This document shows, piece by piece, positions 17,979-26,916 of a stretch of DNA of 64,000 bases. A program made the translations under genes and the position numbers. The DNA comes from Halobellus rarus (GTDB lineage: Archaea; Halobacteriota; Halobacteria; Halobacteriales; Haloferacaceae). Each line of letters opens with the position of its first letter. The stretch's first letter is position 1. Location: the NCBI RefSeq assembly GCF_024494595.1, contig NZ_JANHDI010000001.1:553515-617514 (forward strand), given 5' to 3'. The notes beneath the pieces are model-generated. The model was not told the origin of the DNA and made no database searches. It saw only the letters and a list, made by a program, of their open reading frames with translations.

Positions 17979-19049
17979 TCATTCGGTGTTCGCCGCGGCC
18001 CGCTCGTCGAGTCTGATCCCCGTCTTCTTCAGGATTCCAGTCGAGAACAGCGAGTCCCAGTCGTCGTCGCCGACGTCCCAGTACTCGCTCATCGTCTCGC
18101 GCACCTGCTCGATCCGGCGCTCGCTCTCGGCCTCGGAGCGCCCGTGGGTCATCGCGAAGAAGTTGTACGGCCAGACGCCCTCGTGTCGCGGTCGCCGGTA
18201 GCAGTGGGTGACGAACGGCAGCGACGCCACCGCGGGGCCGACCTCGTCGACGACCTCGTCGGGAACGTTCCAGACCGTCATCCCGTTCTCGGTGTAGCCG
18301 AGCGCGTAGTGGTTCGGCACGACGCCGACGCGCCGGACCTTTCCTTCCTTCTCGAACCGCTTGATCGTCTCGACGACCCACCCGGTGTCGCGACCGATCG
18401 CGTCGGCGACGTCCGCGTAGGGCGTCTCGGTGATCGGCAGGCCGCCCTGGATCTCGACGACGAGGTCGCGTTCGGCGGGCGTCAGCGTCTTCGACTCCGT
18501 CGGGGTCACATCGGGGCCGAGATCGGACAGGTCGACGTCGCCGTCGGGGATCGGTCCGTCGACGAGGAACTTCGCCTCCACGCGGAACTCCCGCTGCTTG
18601 GGGAGGTTGTACGTTTCCTGACCGGTCTCGCGTTCGATCTCTCCGAGCACCGCCTCGACGCGGTCCTCGTCGGCGACGCTGACGACGAACCACATATTGA
18701 GGTGGGGGTGCTCACGCTCGTAGTTGTGGGCGACCTCCCGGTGGGAGTTGACCGTCTCGGCCACCTCGTCGAACCGGTCTTCGGGCGCGTGGATCGCGAC
18801 CAGCGTGGCCGTCCCGCCGATCTCCTCGGCGTTCACGAGCGCGCCGAAGCGACTCAGCGTGCCGGCCTCGTCGAGTTCGCGGACCCGCCCGAGCAGTTCG
18901 TCCGCGCTCACGCCGACGCCACGCTCGCGCAGGGCGGCCGCCGCCGGTTCGAACGGCCGTTCGACGACGGGAAATCCGCCCTGGAACGCGTTGATGACGG
19001 CGCGGTCGAGAACCGAGAGATCCGGGTCGTCCGCGTCTGCCTCGCTCAT
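17979..19049 (-). CDS. ahbB: Sirohaem decarboxylase, AhbA-AhbB fusion (Lrp/AsnC-like)
   Basis: A 356-residue protein made of two tandem Lrp/AsnC-like units. Each has a winged helix followed by a decarboxylase domain. The first half carries HNYEREHPHLNMWFVV (about residues 115-130) and the second CYRRPRHEGVWPYNFFAM (about 275-292), matching the haem-binding motifs of the separate AhbA and AhbB or NirD/NirH proteins. It would convert sirohaem to 12,18-didecarboxysirohaem in the alternative haem pathway. Here both subunits lie in one chain. It is the first gene of the unit with precorrin-2 dehydrogenase and hemA; a TATA-like GCTTATCC lies at about 19071-19078. Confidence 0.9.
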   Translation of the reverse strand: MSEADADDPDLSVLDRAVINAFQGGFPVVERPFEPAAAALRERGVGVSADELLGRVRELDEAGTLSRFGALVNAEEIGGTATLVAIHAPEDRFDEVAETVNSHREVAHNYEREHPHLNMWFVVSVADEDRVEAVLGEIERETGQETYNLPKQREFRVEAKFLVDGPIPDGDVDLSDLGPDVTPTESKTLTPAERDLVVEIQGGLPITETPYADVADAIGRDTGWVVETIKRFEKEGKVRRVGVVPNHYALGYTENGMTVWNVPDEVVDEVGPAVASLPFVTHCYRRPRHEGVWPYNFFAMTHGRSEAESERRIEQVRETMSEYWDVGDDDWDSLFSTGILKKTGIRLDERAAANTE

Positions 19050-19128
19050 ACCGTACGCTCAGGCTGCCGGAAGGATAAGCGTCTCGAAGGGGTGAATGTA
19101 CCCGAGGACCCCAGCGGGGCCCCGCCGC

Positions 19129-20559
19129 TCAGGGTTCGTCCGAGTCGGTCACCCGGAACTCCGAGGCGGCCGCTCCCGAGCCTGCCAGCACGGACGTCGC
19201 GGGGAGTTCGATCCGAACCCTGGACTCGCCCGGATGCGTCGGGAACGTCAGCCGACCGTGGGAGTTCTCGACGATCCACTTCACCATCCAGAGGCCGATT
19301 CCCTGTGCGTGATTCAGCGACGTCTCCTGCCCGGTCCGGAGCGCTCGCTGATCGTCCGCCGGGATCGGATCGCCCGGATTACGCACCTCGAGGACGACCG
19401 TTTGCTCGTGGACGTCGAGCGAGACGTTCGCTACCGGTGGCGACCGTTCCTGATGCTGGACGGCGTTTTCGAGCAACTCGTCGAGTGCTTCGCCGAAGTT
19501 CTCGTCCGCGAGCACGGTCGGGGACGCCCCCAGCGCCGTCGTGATCTCCGCGCCGGGGACTAGGCTTCGCGTCCGTTCGACCGACTCGATCACGGCCCGT
19601 TCGAGGTCGATCGGTCCGAGCCGCCCCTCCGAGAGCGTCTGCTCGACGTACCGGGCTTTCTCGGACGTCCGAACGATCTTCTCCGCGTACTGACTGGCGG
19701 TTTCGAGGCGCTCACGGTATTTCTCGGGTAGCCCCTCGTCCCGGCCGACGTCCGCGAGGTGTCCCAGCACGATGTTGAGTTCGTTGCGGATGTTGTGGCG
19801 TAGCGTTCGGTTGAGAACCCCGATGCGCTGCTCGCGCTGGACGACGTCGCGACGCGCCTGCGAGAGGTTGTACGTCTGCTCCAGCATCAACCGCGCCTCC
19901 AGTTTCGACGTCTCCGAACGCCGGAACTCCTCCGGGGGGACGTAAAAGGGGTTCTCGCAGATCCGACCCCGGTAGACGATCTGCTCGTGGGTCCACAGCG
20001 CCTTGCTGATCGACTCCTGATCGAATCGATCGAGGCTGTACTGGCAGAGCGCCGTGACCGGGAGGTCGGGCGCGCAGGCGTCGAAGTCGGACTCGAACTC
20101 GAGGACGTGATCGAACGAGAAGGAGGTGTGGAAACACCACGTGTTCTCGCCGGCGACGCTCAGTCCGGTGTACCCGGCGTCGACCGCCTCGGTCGTGGCG
20201 TCCTCGAGCGCGCCGATCATCGCCTGTGGGTCGAACTCCTCTTTTAAGTACACCTCGGTGGCGTCTTCGATCCTGAGCGCGCCGGCCGCACGCCGCTCTT
20301 CGACGTCGATGTCAGCCATCTCGAACGCCCGCCGCACGGCGGCGACGTCGTTGTCCTCGTACAGGTACAGGAACTGCCGCCCGCGTCCGAGTTCGTGCTT
20401 CGCGAAGGCCGCAGACACCGTCAACTGCGTCTCGACGTCGTCGTAGAAGAGCGCCAGGTGCCGAGGCAGATCCCGATCGATGAACTCCGAGCGGATCTCG
20501 CCGAGAGTCGGCGTCCCCTTCCGCTCTTTCGGTCTCGTTCGCTCGGTTTCTGGCGCCAT
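19129..20559 (-). CDS. MEDS-domain histidine kinase
   Basis: A soluble 476-residue sensor kinase. The first 175 residues form a MEDS (DcmR-type) sensory domain, recognised by HLALFYDDVETQLTVSAAF and the RecA-like pattern after it. Residues about 210-455 are the kinase: phospho-acceptor H255 in RTLRHNIRNELNIVLGH, N-box LLENAVQH, and an ATP lid ending HAQGIGLWMVKWIVENSHG. No response regulator is adjacent. The ATG follows a TATA-like GATAAATATCC (20581-20591). MEDS domains are thought to sense small hydrocarbon-like ligands; the ligand here is unknown. Confidence 0.88.
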   Translation of the reverse strand: MAPETERTRPKERKGTPTLGEIRSEFIDRDLPRHLALFYDDVETQLTVSAAFAKHELGRGRQFLYLYEDNDVAAVRRAFEMADIDVEERRAAGALRIEDATEVYLKEEFDPQAMIGALEDATTEAVDAGYTGLSVAGENTWCFHTSFSFDHVLEFESDFDACAPDLPVTALCQYSLDRFDQESISKALWTHEQIVYRGRICENPFYVPPEEFRRSETSKLEARLMLEQTYNLSQARRDVVQREQRIGVLNRTLRHNIRNELNIVLGHLADVGRDEGLPEKYRERLETASQYAEKIVRTSEKARYVEQTLSEGRLGPIDLERAVIESVERTRSLVPGAEITTALGASPTVLADENFGEALDELLENAVQHQERSPPVANVSLDVHEQTVVLEVRNPGDPIPADDQRALRTGQETSLNHAQGIGLWMVKWIVENSHGRLTFPTHPGESRVRIELPATSVLAGSGAAASEFRVTDSDEP

Positions 20560-20636
20560 ATCGCACCCGTCTCGATGAACGGATATTTATCTTTTCCACC
20601 GTCGAAACCGGGGTGTGAGGCCCGTATCGGGACAGT

Positions 20637-21035
20637 CTACGGCACCGCAGTCACGCGATCAACGTGATCCAGCGCCTCGAGGTCTTCGGCGAGGGCGTCC
20701 TGATCGAGGCCGGCCTCGTAGTAGAACACGATGTCGAACGTCCCCTCGCGGAGCAGCTGTTGACACTCCCAGACGAACGCGTCGTCGTCGAGCGTGAGTC
20801 CCTGAAACTGGTTGGAGGCGAACTCGTCGGTGTCGTTGCCGGCGTAGATGTACGTCTCGCCCTTCTCGGCGTGTTCGGCGATCACGTCGTTGATCTCGAC
20901 GGTGAGTTCCTGCATCTCCAGGTCCTCCTGGCTCTCTAAGGTCGTGTGGACGATCGCACCGAGAAGTTCGATCTCGCCGGGTTCCAGCAGCGCGAGCGTT
21001 CGCTGGTAGAGGTCTTCTTCGAGTGTCTCGCTCAT
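20637..21035 (-). CDS. Haloarchaeal conserved protein (DUF5778-type)
   Basis: A 132-residue acidic soluble protein beginning MSETLEEDLYQRTLALLEPG. It resembles the haloarchaeal DUF5778 family; I base the family name on memory of the pattern and rate it moderate. No catalytic motif, no membrane segment. Features are a helical N-terminus and an aromatic segment VWECQQLLREGTFDIVFYYE. It has its own TATA-like CGTTTATTCC (about 21055-21064) and sits back-to-back with the MBL hydrolase. Confidence 0.65.
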   Translation of the reverse strand: MSETLEEDLYQRTLALLEPGEIELLGAIVHTTLESQEDLEMQELTVEINDVIAEHAEKGETYIYAGNDTDEFASNQFQGLTLDDDAFVWECQQLLREGTFDIVFYYEAGLDQDALAEDLEALDHVDRVTAVP

Positions 21036-21136
21036 ACCGGAGCGTCGACCGCGCGGAATAAACGGATGGCGGTTTCGGCGTCCGGTCCGCCCCGCCCGAC
21101 GGGAACGCTTTTTTCCCCGCGCGACGCCCTTCAGCC

Positions 21137-22051
21137 ATGGCTATCGGCGATCTCTCCTCGGTCGAGGGAACGGACGACGTCCACTACGTCGACGTCGGAC
21201 TCCACGACACCCCGCGGCACGGGTCCGTCTACGTCGTCGACGGCGACGAACCCGCGATAGTCGACACGGGGACCGGTTGGAACCGCGAGTACGTCTTCGA
21301 CGCGCTGGCGGAACTCGACATCGACCGCGAGGCCGTCGAACATATTCTCCTGACGCACGTCCACCTCGATCACGCCGGCGGCGCGGGCTACCTCGTCGAG
21401 GCCTGCCCGAACGCGACGGTTCGGACTCACGAGATCGGCGTGCCCCACCTCGTCGATCCCGAACGGCTCGTCGCGGGGACCAAGGACGCCGTCGGCGACA
21501 ACTGGGACTTCTACGTCGACCCGAAACCGATCCCCGATGAGCGCATCGAACCGCTCGTCGACGGCGACGAGATCGACCTGGGCGACCGCACGCTCTCGGT
21601 GACCCACACGCCGGGACACGCACCTCACCATTCGGTGTTCTTCGAGCCCGACGACGGCCTGCTCTACACCGGCGACGCGACCGGGATCTACGTCCCCGAG
21701 CGCGACGAGATCCGAGAGACCTCGCCGCCGCCGCAGTTCGATCTCGAGGGGTGTCTCGCCGACGTCCGCACGATCGAGGACCTCGCGCCCGAGACGCTCT
21801 GCTTCGGCCACCACGGCGACGTCGAGTACGACCCGGCGCTGATGGAAGGCTACAAGCGGACGCTCGTCGAGTGGGTCGAGGCCGTCCGACGGAAGCGGGC
21901 GGAACTCGGCGACGACGAGGCCGTCATCGAGCACTTCGAAGAGCATTCCGAGATGGTCGAGGTGTGGGGCGAGCGGAAGGCCCGCGCGGAGGAACGACTG
22001 AACACGCGCGGCGTCCTCGCCTCACTGGACAGACAGGCCGAGGACACGTAG
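21137..22051 (+). CDS. MBL-fold metallo-hydrolase
   Basis: A 304-residue metallo-beta-lactamase-fold hydrolase. The metal motif is THVHLDHAGG near residue 72, followed by TPGHAPHHSV with a further histidine, LLYTGDATG with the bridging aspartate, and FGHHGDVEYD. The closest wording is with glyoxalase II-like and general MBL hydrolases, and the substrate cannot be inferred. The C-terminal 70 residues are charged helices. Start ATG 21137, with a TATA-like CGCTTTTTTCC about 27 bases upstream. About 270 bases after the stop (22052-22322) hold no gene that I can support. Confidence 0.85.
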   Translation: MAIGDLSSVEGTDDVHYVDVGLHDTPRHGSVYVVDGDEPAIVDTGTGWNREYVFDALAELDIDREAVEHILLTHVHLDHAGGAGYLVEACPNATVRTHEIGVPHLVDPERLVAGTKDAVGDNWDFYVDPKPIPDERIEPLVDGDEIDLGDRTLSVTHTPGHAPHHSVFFEPDDGLLYTGDATGIYVPERDEIRETSPPPQFDLEGCLADVRTIEDLAPETLCFGHHGDVEYDPALMEGYKRTLVEWVEAVRRKRAELGDDEAVIEHFEEHSEMVEVWGERKARAEERLNTRGVLASLDRQAEDT

Positions 22052-22322
22052 CGTAGCTGTGTCGCGCTCCGGTGAGAGACGGAGGGAGTGAAAACGCTCT
22101 CTGGGGAGAGGGTTTCGGACGCGTCTCGGAATCAGACTCTCGAAAAGGCGGGTCCGCGTGGTTCGACCCTCGCCCGTGCGGCGGCCGCGCGACCCGACCG
22201 ACCGTGTCGCGTTCGGTGGTGCCGGGGCGGCGTCCGCGTCTCGGCCTCAGGACCGCACTGTCATCAGCGTTGTCGTGTCGGCTCCCGCTCTGCCCGCGGG
22301 GAATCCGTCGGGCCGTCGGGAA

Positions 22323-24263
22323 TCAGTCGTCCGCCGGCGCGGGGCTGTCACCGCTGGAGACGCCCGTTCCGGGGCCGACGTCGATGCCGAGTTCGTCGAG
22401 TCGGTCGTCGGGCACGACGCCGTCGACCCACTGGCGGCGCTCGTAGTATTCCGCTTTCATCTTGTCGAGTTCGCAGAGCTGGCCCTCGGCTCCGCCCTGT
22501 CCGGGGATGGCCTCGTCGTGTCCCTCGACGAACCGCCCCGGCAGCGAGTCGTCCTCGCCGTCGAAGCCGACGAGGTTGTTGTAGTACCGTTCGAGGGTGT
22601 AGATGCGGTCGCCGGCCTCCATCAGTTCGTCCTCGGTGACGTCGAGACCGGTCATCCCGTTGTACTGGGCGACGTACTCGTCGATGCCCTCCGCGAAGGC
22701 GTTGAACTTGCAGATGTCGAAGGAGTCCGAGATGGCGTGGAGGTCCTGGAAGAGCGCGCACAGCTCGCCCTTGCCCTCCCACTCGGAGGGGTCGACCTTC
22801 TCCGGGATGCCGAGGATCTCCGCCGACGGCGTGTACCCGCGGAGGTGACACGCGCCGCGGTTCGAGGTGGCGTAGCCGATCCCCATTCCCTTCATCGCGC
22901 GCGGGTCGTAGGCGGCGATCGTCTGCCCCTTGACCGCCAGCGAGTTGTCGTGCGCGTCACGTTCTTCCGCCACGCGGCGGGGACCCTTCGCGAGGAGTTC
23001 GCCGAGTTCGGACTCCCCGTGGGCGATCTCCTCGAGCAGGTCGATCATGTGCTCGGTGTCGCCCCACTCGAGCCCGTCGTCCAGGTCGTCGAGTTTGCCC
23101 TGCTCGTTCATCTCCATCGCCATCGCCATCATATTCCCGGCCTCGATGGTGTCGATACCGAGGTCGTTACACCGGTTGATCATCACGGCGATGCTGTCGC
23201 GGTCGTCGTTCATCGAGTTCGGGCCGAGCGCGTACGCCGACTCGTACTCGTAGGACTCCCCGCGGACGTTCATCTCCTCGCCCTTGTGTTCGTAGGTGAC
23301 CTCGGTCTCCTTCTTGCAGGCGACCGGGCAGGAGTGACAGGTCGGCTCGTCGACGAGGATGTTCTCGCGGACGTTCTCGCCGGAGACTTTCTCGGCGTCG
23401 ATGTTGGGTTCGCTCGGGTCCTCCTCGGCCTCGGAGTGCGTCGAGGTGTATCGCCCGTTCCGCGTCGGCAGCCCGTCCATCTCCTCGGCGAGGTTCATCA
23501 GGACGTTCGTGCCGTACAGCGACAGCCCGCCCTCGTTGGGGCCGGTGACGTCGGACTCCCGGATGAGCTGCATCGCCTGCTGATAGCCCTCGGTGAACGT
23601 CTCCGGTTTCTCCGGCTTGGGCATCTTCGTCCCGGACTTGACGACGACCGCTTTCAGGTTCTTCGAGCCCATCACGCAGCCGGTGCCGCCGCGGCCCGAG
23701 GCGCGGTCGTCCTCGTTGATGATGCAGGCGTACTTCGTGCCGTTCTCGCCGCCCGGTCCGATCGCCATCGCCGAGAGGTTCTTGCCGAACTGACCGTCGT
23801 GGCCCTCCTCGATGGCGTCCATCGTGTCGTGGACGCCCATCCCCCAGAGGTCCGAGGCGTCTCGGAGTTCGACCTCGCCGTCTTCGACGTAGGCGTAGAC
23901 CGGCTCGTCGGCCTGCCCCTCGAAGAGCAGCCCGTCGAAGCCGGACCACTTGAGCCGCGCGCCCGACCAGCCGCCGTGGTGCGAGTCGGTGACGGTCCCG
24001 GTCAGCGGCGATTTCGTACAGACGGCGATTCGACCGCTCATCGGGGCTTGCGTTCCCGTGAGCGGGCCGTTCATGAACGCGAGCAGGTTCTCCGGGCCCT
24101 CCGGATCGACGTCCGTGCCATTGTCGAAGACGTACTTCACGCCGAGGCCGCGCCCGCCGATGTACTTGCGGGCGTCTTCCTCGTCGATTCCCTCGTACTG
24201 CACGTCCCCGCTCGTGAGGTCGACGCGGGCGACGTGGTCGTTGAATCCACCTAGATCTGTCAT
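22323..24263 (-). CDS. aor: Tungsten-dependent aldehyde ferredoxin oxidoreductase
   Basis: A 646-residue AOR-family enzyme that oxidises aldehydes to acids using a tungstobispterin and a 4Fe-4S cluster. The N-terminal pterin domain reads KYIGGRGLGVKYVFDNG. The cluster cysteines are C309, C312 and C316 (CHSCPVAC) and C518 (DICKF). RGACHLRGYTP near residue 470 is a pterin-site stretch. Electrons would go to ferredoxin; no ferredoxin or small subunit is adjacent. MoeA paralogues that insert the metal are 8 kb away. A TATA-like CCCTAAGGT lies near 24282-24290. The last 15 residues are Gly/Ser/Asp-rich. Confidence 0.93.
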   Translation of the reverse strand: MTDLGGFNDHVARVDLTSGDVQYEGIDEEDARKYIGGRGLGVKYVFDNGTDVDPEGPENLLAFMNGPLTGTQAPMSGRIAVCTKSPLTGTVTDSHHGGWSGARLKWSGFDGLLFEGQADEPVYAYVEDGEVELRDASDLWGMGVHDTMDAIEEGHDGQFGKNLSAMAIGPGGENGTKYACIINEDDRASGRGGTGCVMGSKNLKAVVVKSGTKMPKPEKPETFTEGYQQAMQLIRESDVTGPNEGGLSLYGTNVLMNLAEEMDGLPTRNGRYTSTHSEAEEDPSEPNIDAEKVSGENVRENILVDEPTCHSCPVACKKETEVTYEHKGEEMNVRGESYEYESAYALGPNSMNDDRDSIAVMINRCNDLGIDTIEAGNMMAMAMEMNEQGKLDDLDDGLEWGDTEHMIDLLEEIAHGESELGELLAKGPRRVAEERDAHDNSLAVKGQTIAAYDPRAMKGMGIGYATSNRGACHLRGYTPSAEILGIPEKVDPSEWEGKGELCALFQDLHAISDSFDICKFNAFAEGIDEYVAQYNGMTGLDVTEDELMEAGDRIYTLERYYNNLVGFDGEDDSLPGRFVEGHDEAIPGQGGAEGQLCELDKMKAEYYERRQWVDGVVPDDRLDELGIDVGPGTGVSSGDSPAPADD

Positions 24264-24442
24264 AGTTAATGTCCGTCCTTACCTTAGGGCCGAATTCTGT
24301 TAGTCGTTACCACCGCGGGGTAACCGGAATACGTTACGTCCGCTGCCACGAAAGCGACCCTGCTCTCCGCGGGAACGACGCCGCCGAGAGAGGCCACGCA
24401 CAGACGACGGAGATTTACCGGTTCGTCGAGTACCGACTCCCA

Positions 24443-25540
24443 ATGAGTCAGCCGAGTCCGGAGGTCTACGAGCGGGGAAAGGGGATGGACGCCCACAACC
24501 AGGTGATGCGGGAGATACGGAGTGAAAAGGAGAAACACTACGATCCCCACGAACCGACCCGGGTCTGGCTCGACGAGGACAACACCCCAGACGGCGTGGT
24601 CCAGTCGCTGACGATCATCCTGAACACGGGGGGCTGCCGGTGGGCCCGCGCCGGCGGCTGCACGATGTGCGGCTACGTCGCGGAGTCCGTCGAGGGCGGC
24701 AGCGTCGCCCACGACGCCCTGATGGACCAGATCGACGTCTGCCTCGAACACGAGGCCGAGAACGCCGAGGAGCCCGCGGACCTGATCAAGATCTACACCT
24801 CCGGGTCGTTCCTCGACGAGCGCGAGGTCGGGGCCGAAACCCGAACCGCCATCGCCGAGACGTTCGCCGACCGCCAGCGGATCGTCGTCGAGTCGCTTCC
24901 GGACTTCGTCGACCGGGAGAAGATCGCCGACTTCACCGACGTGGGCCTGTCGACGGACGTCGCGATCGGTTTAGAGACCGCGACGGACCGGATCAGACAC
25001 GACTGCGTGAACAAGTACTTCGACTTCGCGGACTTCGAGGCCGCCTGCGAGGAGGCCCGCGACGCCGATCTGGAGGCCGACGGCGTCGACGCCGGGATCA
25101 AGGCGTACCTCCTGATGAAACCGCCGTTCCTCTCGGAGTCGGAGGCCGTCGACGACATGATCTCCTCGGTCCGCCGGTGCGCCGCAGTCGACGGCTGTCA
25201 CACCGTCTCGATGAACCCGACGAACGTCCAGCGGTACACGATGGTCGACGAGCTGTTCTTCCGCGGCGGCTACCGCCCGCCGTGGCTCTGGTCGGTCGCC
25301 GAGGTCCTCGAATCGACCGCCGACGTCGACGCCATCGTCGTCTCCGACCCCGTCGGTCACGGCTCCGATCGCGGTCCGCACAACTGCGGCGAGTGTGACG
25401 ACAGAGTACAGAAGGCGATCAAGGACTTCGACCGCCGGCAGGACCCTTCCGTTTTCGAGCAGGTCTCCTGCGACTGTGAGGCGACCTGGGAGTACGTGAT
25501 CGAAGCGGAGACGAGCTACGGGATGCCGCTGGCGCGGTAG
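24443..25540 (+). CDS. Archaeosine biosynthesis radical SAM protein RaSEA
   Basis: A 365-residue radical SAM enzyme that acts with ArcS to finish archaeosine (G+) at position 15 of tRNA by converting the lysine adduct of preQ0. The cysteine motif is unusual, C-X7-C-X2-C in GGCRWARAGGCTMCGY. Later landmarks are IYTSGSFLDEREVG, VGLSTDVAIGLETA, and a C-terminal cysteine set (HNCGECD and VSCDCEATW) for a second metal site. Start at 24443 (MSQPSPEVY) is supported by the TATA-like GATTTACC about 28 bases upstream; a longer frame from 24269 is not. Confidence 0.9.
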   Translation: MSQPSPEVYERGKGMDAHNQVMREIRSEKEKHYDPHEPTRVWLDEDNTPDGVVQSLTIILNTGGCRWARAGGCTMCGYVAESVEGGSVAHDALMDQIDVCLEHEAENAEEPADLIKIYTSGSFLDEREVGAETRTAIAETFADRQRIVVESLPDFVDREKIADFTDVGLSTDVAIGLETATDRIRHDCVNKYFDFADFEAACEEARDADLEADGVDAGIKAYLLMKPPFLSESEAVDDMISSVRRCAAVDGCHTVSMNPTNVQRYTMVDELFFRGGYRPPWLWSVAEVLESTADVDAIVVSDPVGHGSDRGPHNCGECDDRVQKAIKDFDRRQDPSVFEQVSCDCEATWEYVIEAETSYGMPLAR

Positions 25541-25561
25541 GGGCTCACAGGCCTGTGGGAG

Positions 25562-26074
25562 TCAATTCAGCACCCAGAACCGGTAGTTGAGGTAGGCGGC
25601 AAAGCTCACCCAGACGAGGTACGGAACCAGCAGCAGCGCCGCGCGCCGATCCACCCGAGCGAACGCCCACATCGTCGCGACGATGAGCCCCCAGAGCACG
25701 ACGATCACCGCGAGTCCGAGCCCGATCGCCTGCATCCCGAAGAACGCGGCCGACCAGCCCAGGTTGAACGCGAAGTGGACGGCGAACACGACGCCGGCGA
25801 CGCGGACGGTTCGAGGTTCGGCGGGTGCCCGTCGCCACACGAGCCACAGTCCAGCGCCTATCAGCGCGAACAGCGCGGTCCAGACGGGACCGAACACCCA
25901 GCTCGGCGGCGCAAGAGCGGGCCGGACGAGCGAGTCGTACCACTCGCCGAGCCCCTGCGCAGTGAAGAGCGCGCCGGACGCCCCGACGAGTTCGACGGCC
26001 AGAATCGAGAGCGCGAGCGCGAGGAGCGGTCGCTCGCCGGGCAGTTCTCGGAGACGAGTTCGGAGCCGGGCCAT
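25562..26074 (-). CDS. tspO: TspO/MBR family membrane protein
   Basis: A 170-residue five-helix protein of the translocator/peripheral benzodiazepine receptor family. Family patterns include PALAPPSWVFGPVWTALFAL, NLGWSAAFFG and the closing WVSFAAYLNYRFWVLN. Members bind porphyrins and modulate tetrapyrrole or stress responses; here the haem cluster is 7 kb away, so the link is only suggestive. Convergent with RaSEA, with 21 bases between stops. Confidence 0.9.
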   Translation of the reverse strand: MARLRTRLRELPGERPLLALALSILAVELVGASGALFTAQGLGEWYDSLVRPALAPPSWVFGPVWTALFALIGAGLWLVWRRAPAEPRTVRVAGVVFAVHFAFNLGWSAAFFGMQAIGLGLAVIVVLWGLIVATMWAFARVDRRAALLLVPYLVWVSFAAYLNYRFWVLN

Positions 26075-26182
26075 ACGACACCGTCGGTCGCCGCCGACAT
26101 AACACGCCCGCCAGTCCGGGGCCGGAAGCGTCGATCCGCCCCGCCGACGGGCCCGGACCCAACTTGGGACGCCCTGGCCGGC

Positions 26183-26860
26183 TCAGACGAACGCCGAGAG
26201 CACGCCCTGGCCGTCGACGCTGCGGCCGAGGTCGGGGAGCGACGCGCGCTCGGGGTGCGGCATCATCACCGCGACGGTCTCCCGGTCGCCGAGGATCCCG
26301 GCGACGTTGCCGCGGGAGCCGTTCGGGTTCGCCTTTTCGATTATGTTCCCGTCGGCGTCACAGTAGCGAAAGAGGACCCGGTCCTCGGCGACGAGGTCGT
26401 CGTAGCGCTCCTCGCCGATCTCGAAGCGGCCCTCGCCGTGGGCGATCGGGATCTCGATCACGTCGCCCTCTTGGTAGGCGGCGGTCCAGGGCGTGTCGGC
26501 GTTCTCGACGCGGAGGTGGACCGACTCGCACTGGAAGCGCGCGCTGGCGTTCGTCGTGAACGCCCCGGGCGTCAGTTTCGACTCGCAGCCGATCTGTGCG
26601 CCGTTGCAGACGCCCAACACGGGGACGCCATCCTCGGCGGCGTCGCGGACGTCGTTCATGATCGGCGAGTGCGCGGCCATCGCGCCCGCCCGGAGGTAGT
26701 CGCCGTAGGAGAAGCCGCCGGGGAGGACGACTCCGTCGACGTCCGACGGCAGGCCGTCCTCGTGCCAGACGCGTTCTGCGTCGACGCCGACGTGGGAGAG
26801 CGCGCGGACGGCGTCGCGGTCGCAGTTCGAGCCGCCGAAAGTGACGACAGCGACCGTCAC
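26183..26860 (-). CDS. purQ: Phosphoribosylformylglycinamidine synthase subunit PurQ
   Basis: The glutaminase subunit of FGAM synthase in purine synthesis, 225 residues. The class I amidotransferase motifs are visible: LPGGFSYGDYLRAGA, catalytic Cys in LGVCNGAQIG, and MMPHPERA with the His and Glu. It starts with GTG (26860), preceded six bases upstream by a strong Shine-Dalgarno GGAGGTGA (26867-26874), rare among genes here. PurS lies 55 bases upstream; a 19-codon frame bridges the two. PurL is not in the window. Confidence 0.95.
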   Translation of the reverse strand: MTVAVVTFGGSNCDRDAVRALSHVGVDAERVWHEDGLPSDVDGVVLPGGFSYGDYLRAGAMAAHSPIMNDVRDAAEDGVPVLGVCNGAQIGCESKLTPGAFTTNASARFQCESVHLRVENADTPWTAAYQEGDVIEIPIAHGEGRFEIGEERYDDLVAEDRVLFRYCDADGNIIEKANPNGSRGNVAGILGDRETVAVMMPHPERASLPDLGRSVDGQGVLSAFV

Positions 26861-26916
26861 GGCGAGTCACCTCCGTATGCCTCGACGACGGTCGGTGTCG
26901 GTGAAGCGACGCTCAT
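26857..26916 (-). CDS. Possible 19-codon leader frame between purS and purQ
   Basis: An ATG at 26916-26914 overlaps the purS stop as TGATG, and 19 codons later its TGA (26859-26857) overlaps the GTG start of purQ as GTGA. It would encode MSVASPTPTVVEAYGGDSP. The exact fit at both ends suggests a device for translational coupling, but a frame this short can arise by chance and may not make a functional peptide. The PurQ Shine-Dalgarno sequence lies within it. Confidence 0.3.
   Translation of the reverse strand: MSVASPTPTVVEAYGGDSP

Noticed and set aside
15687..19544. Very long rightward open frame (about 1285 codons) opposite the hemA cluster
   Set aside because: It is antisense to hemA, precorrin-2 dehydrogenase and the sirohaem decarboxylase, which have clear motifs. 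High-GC haloarchaeal genes commonly leave the opposite strand open; the translation is low complexity, rich in Arg, Val and Asp, with no recognisable domain.
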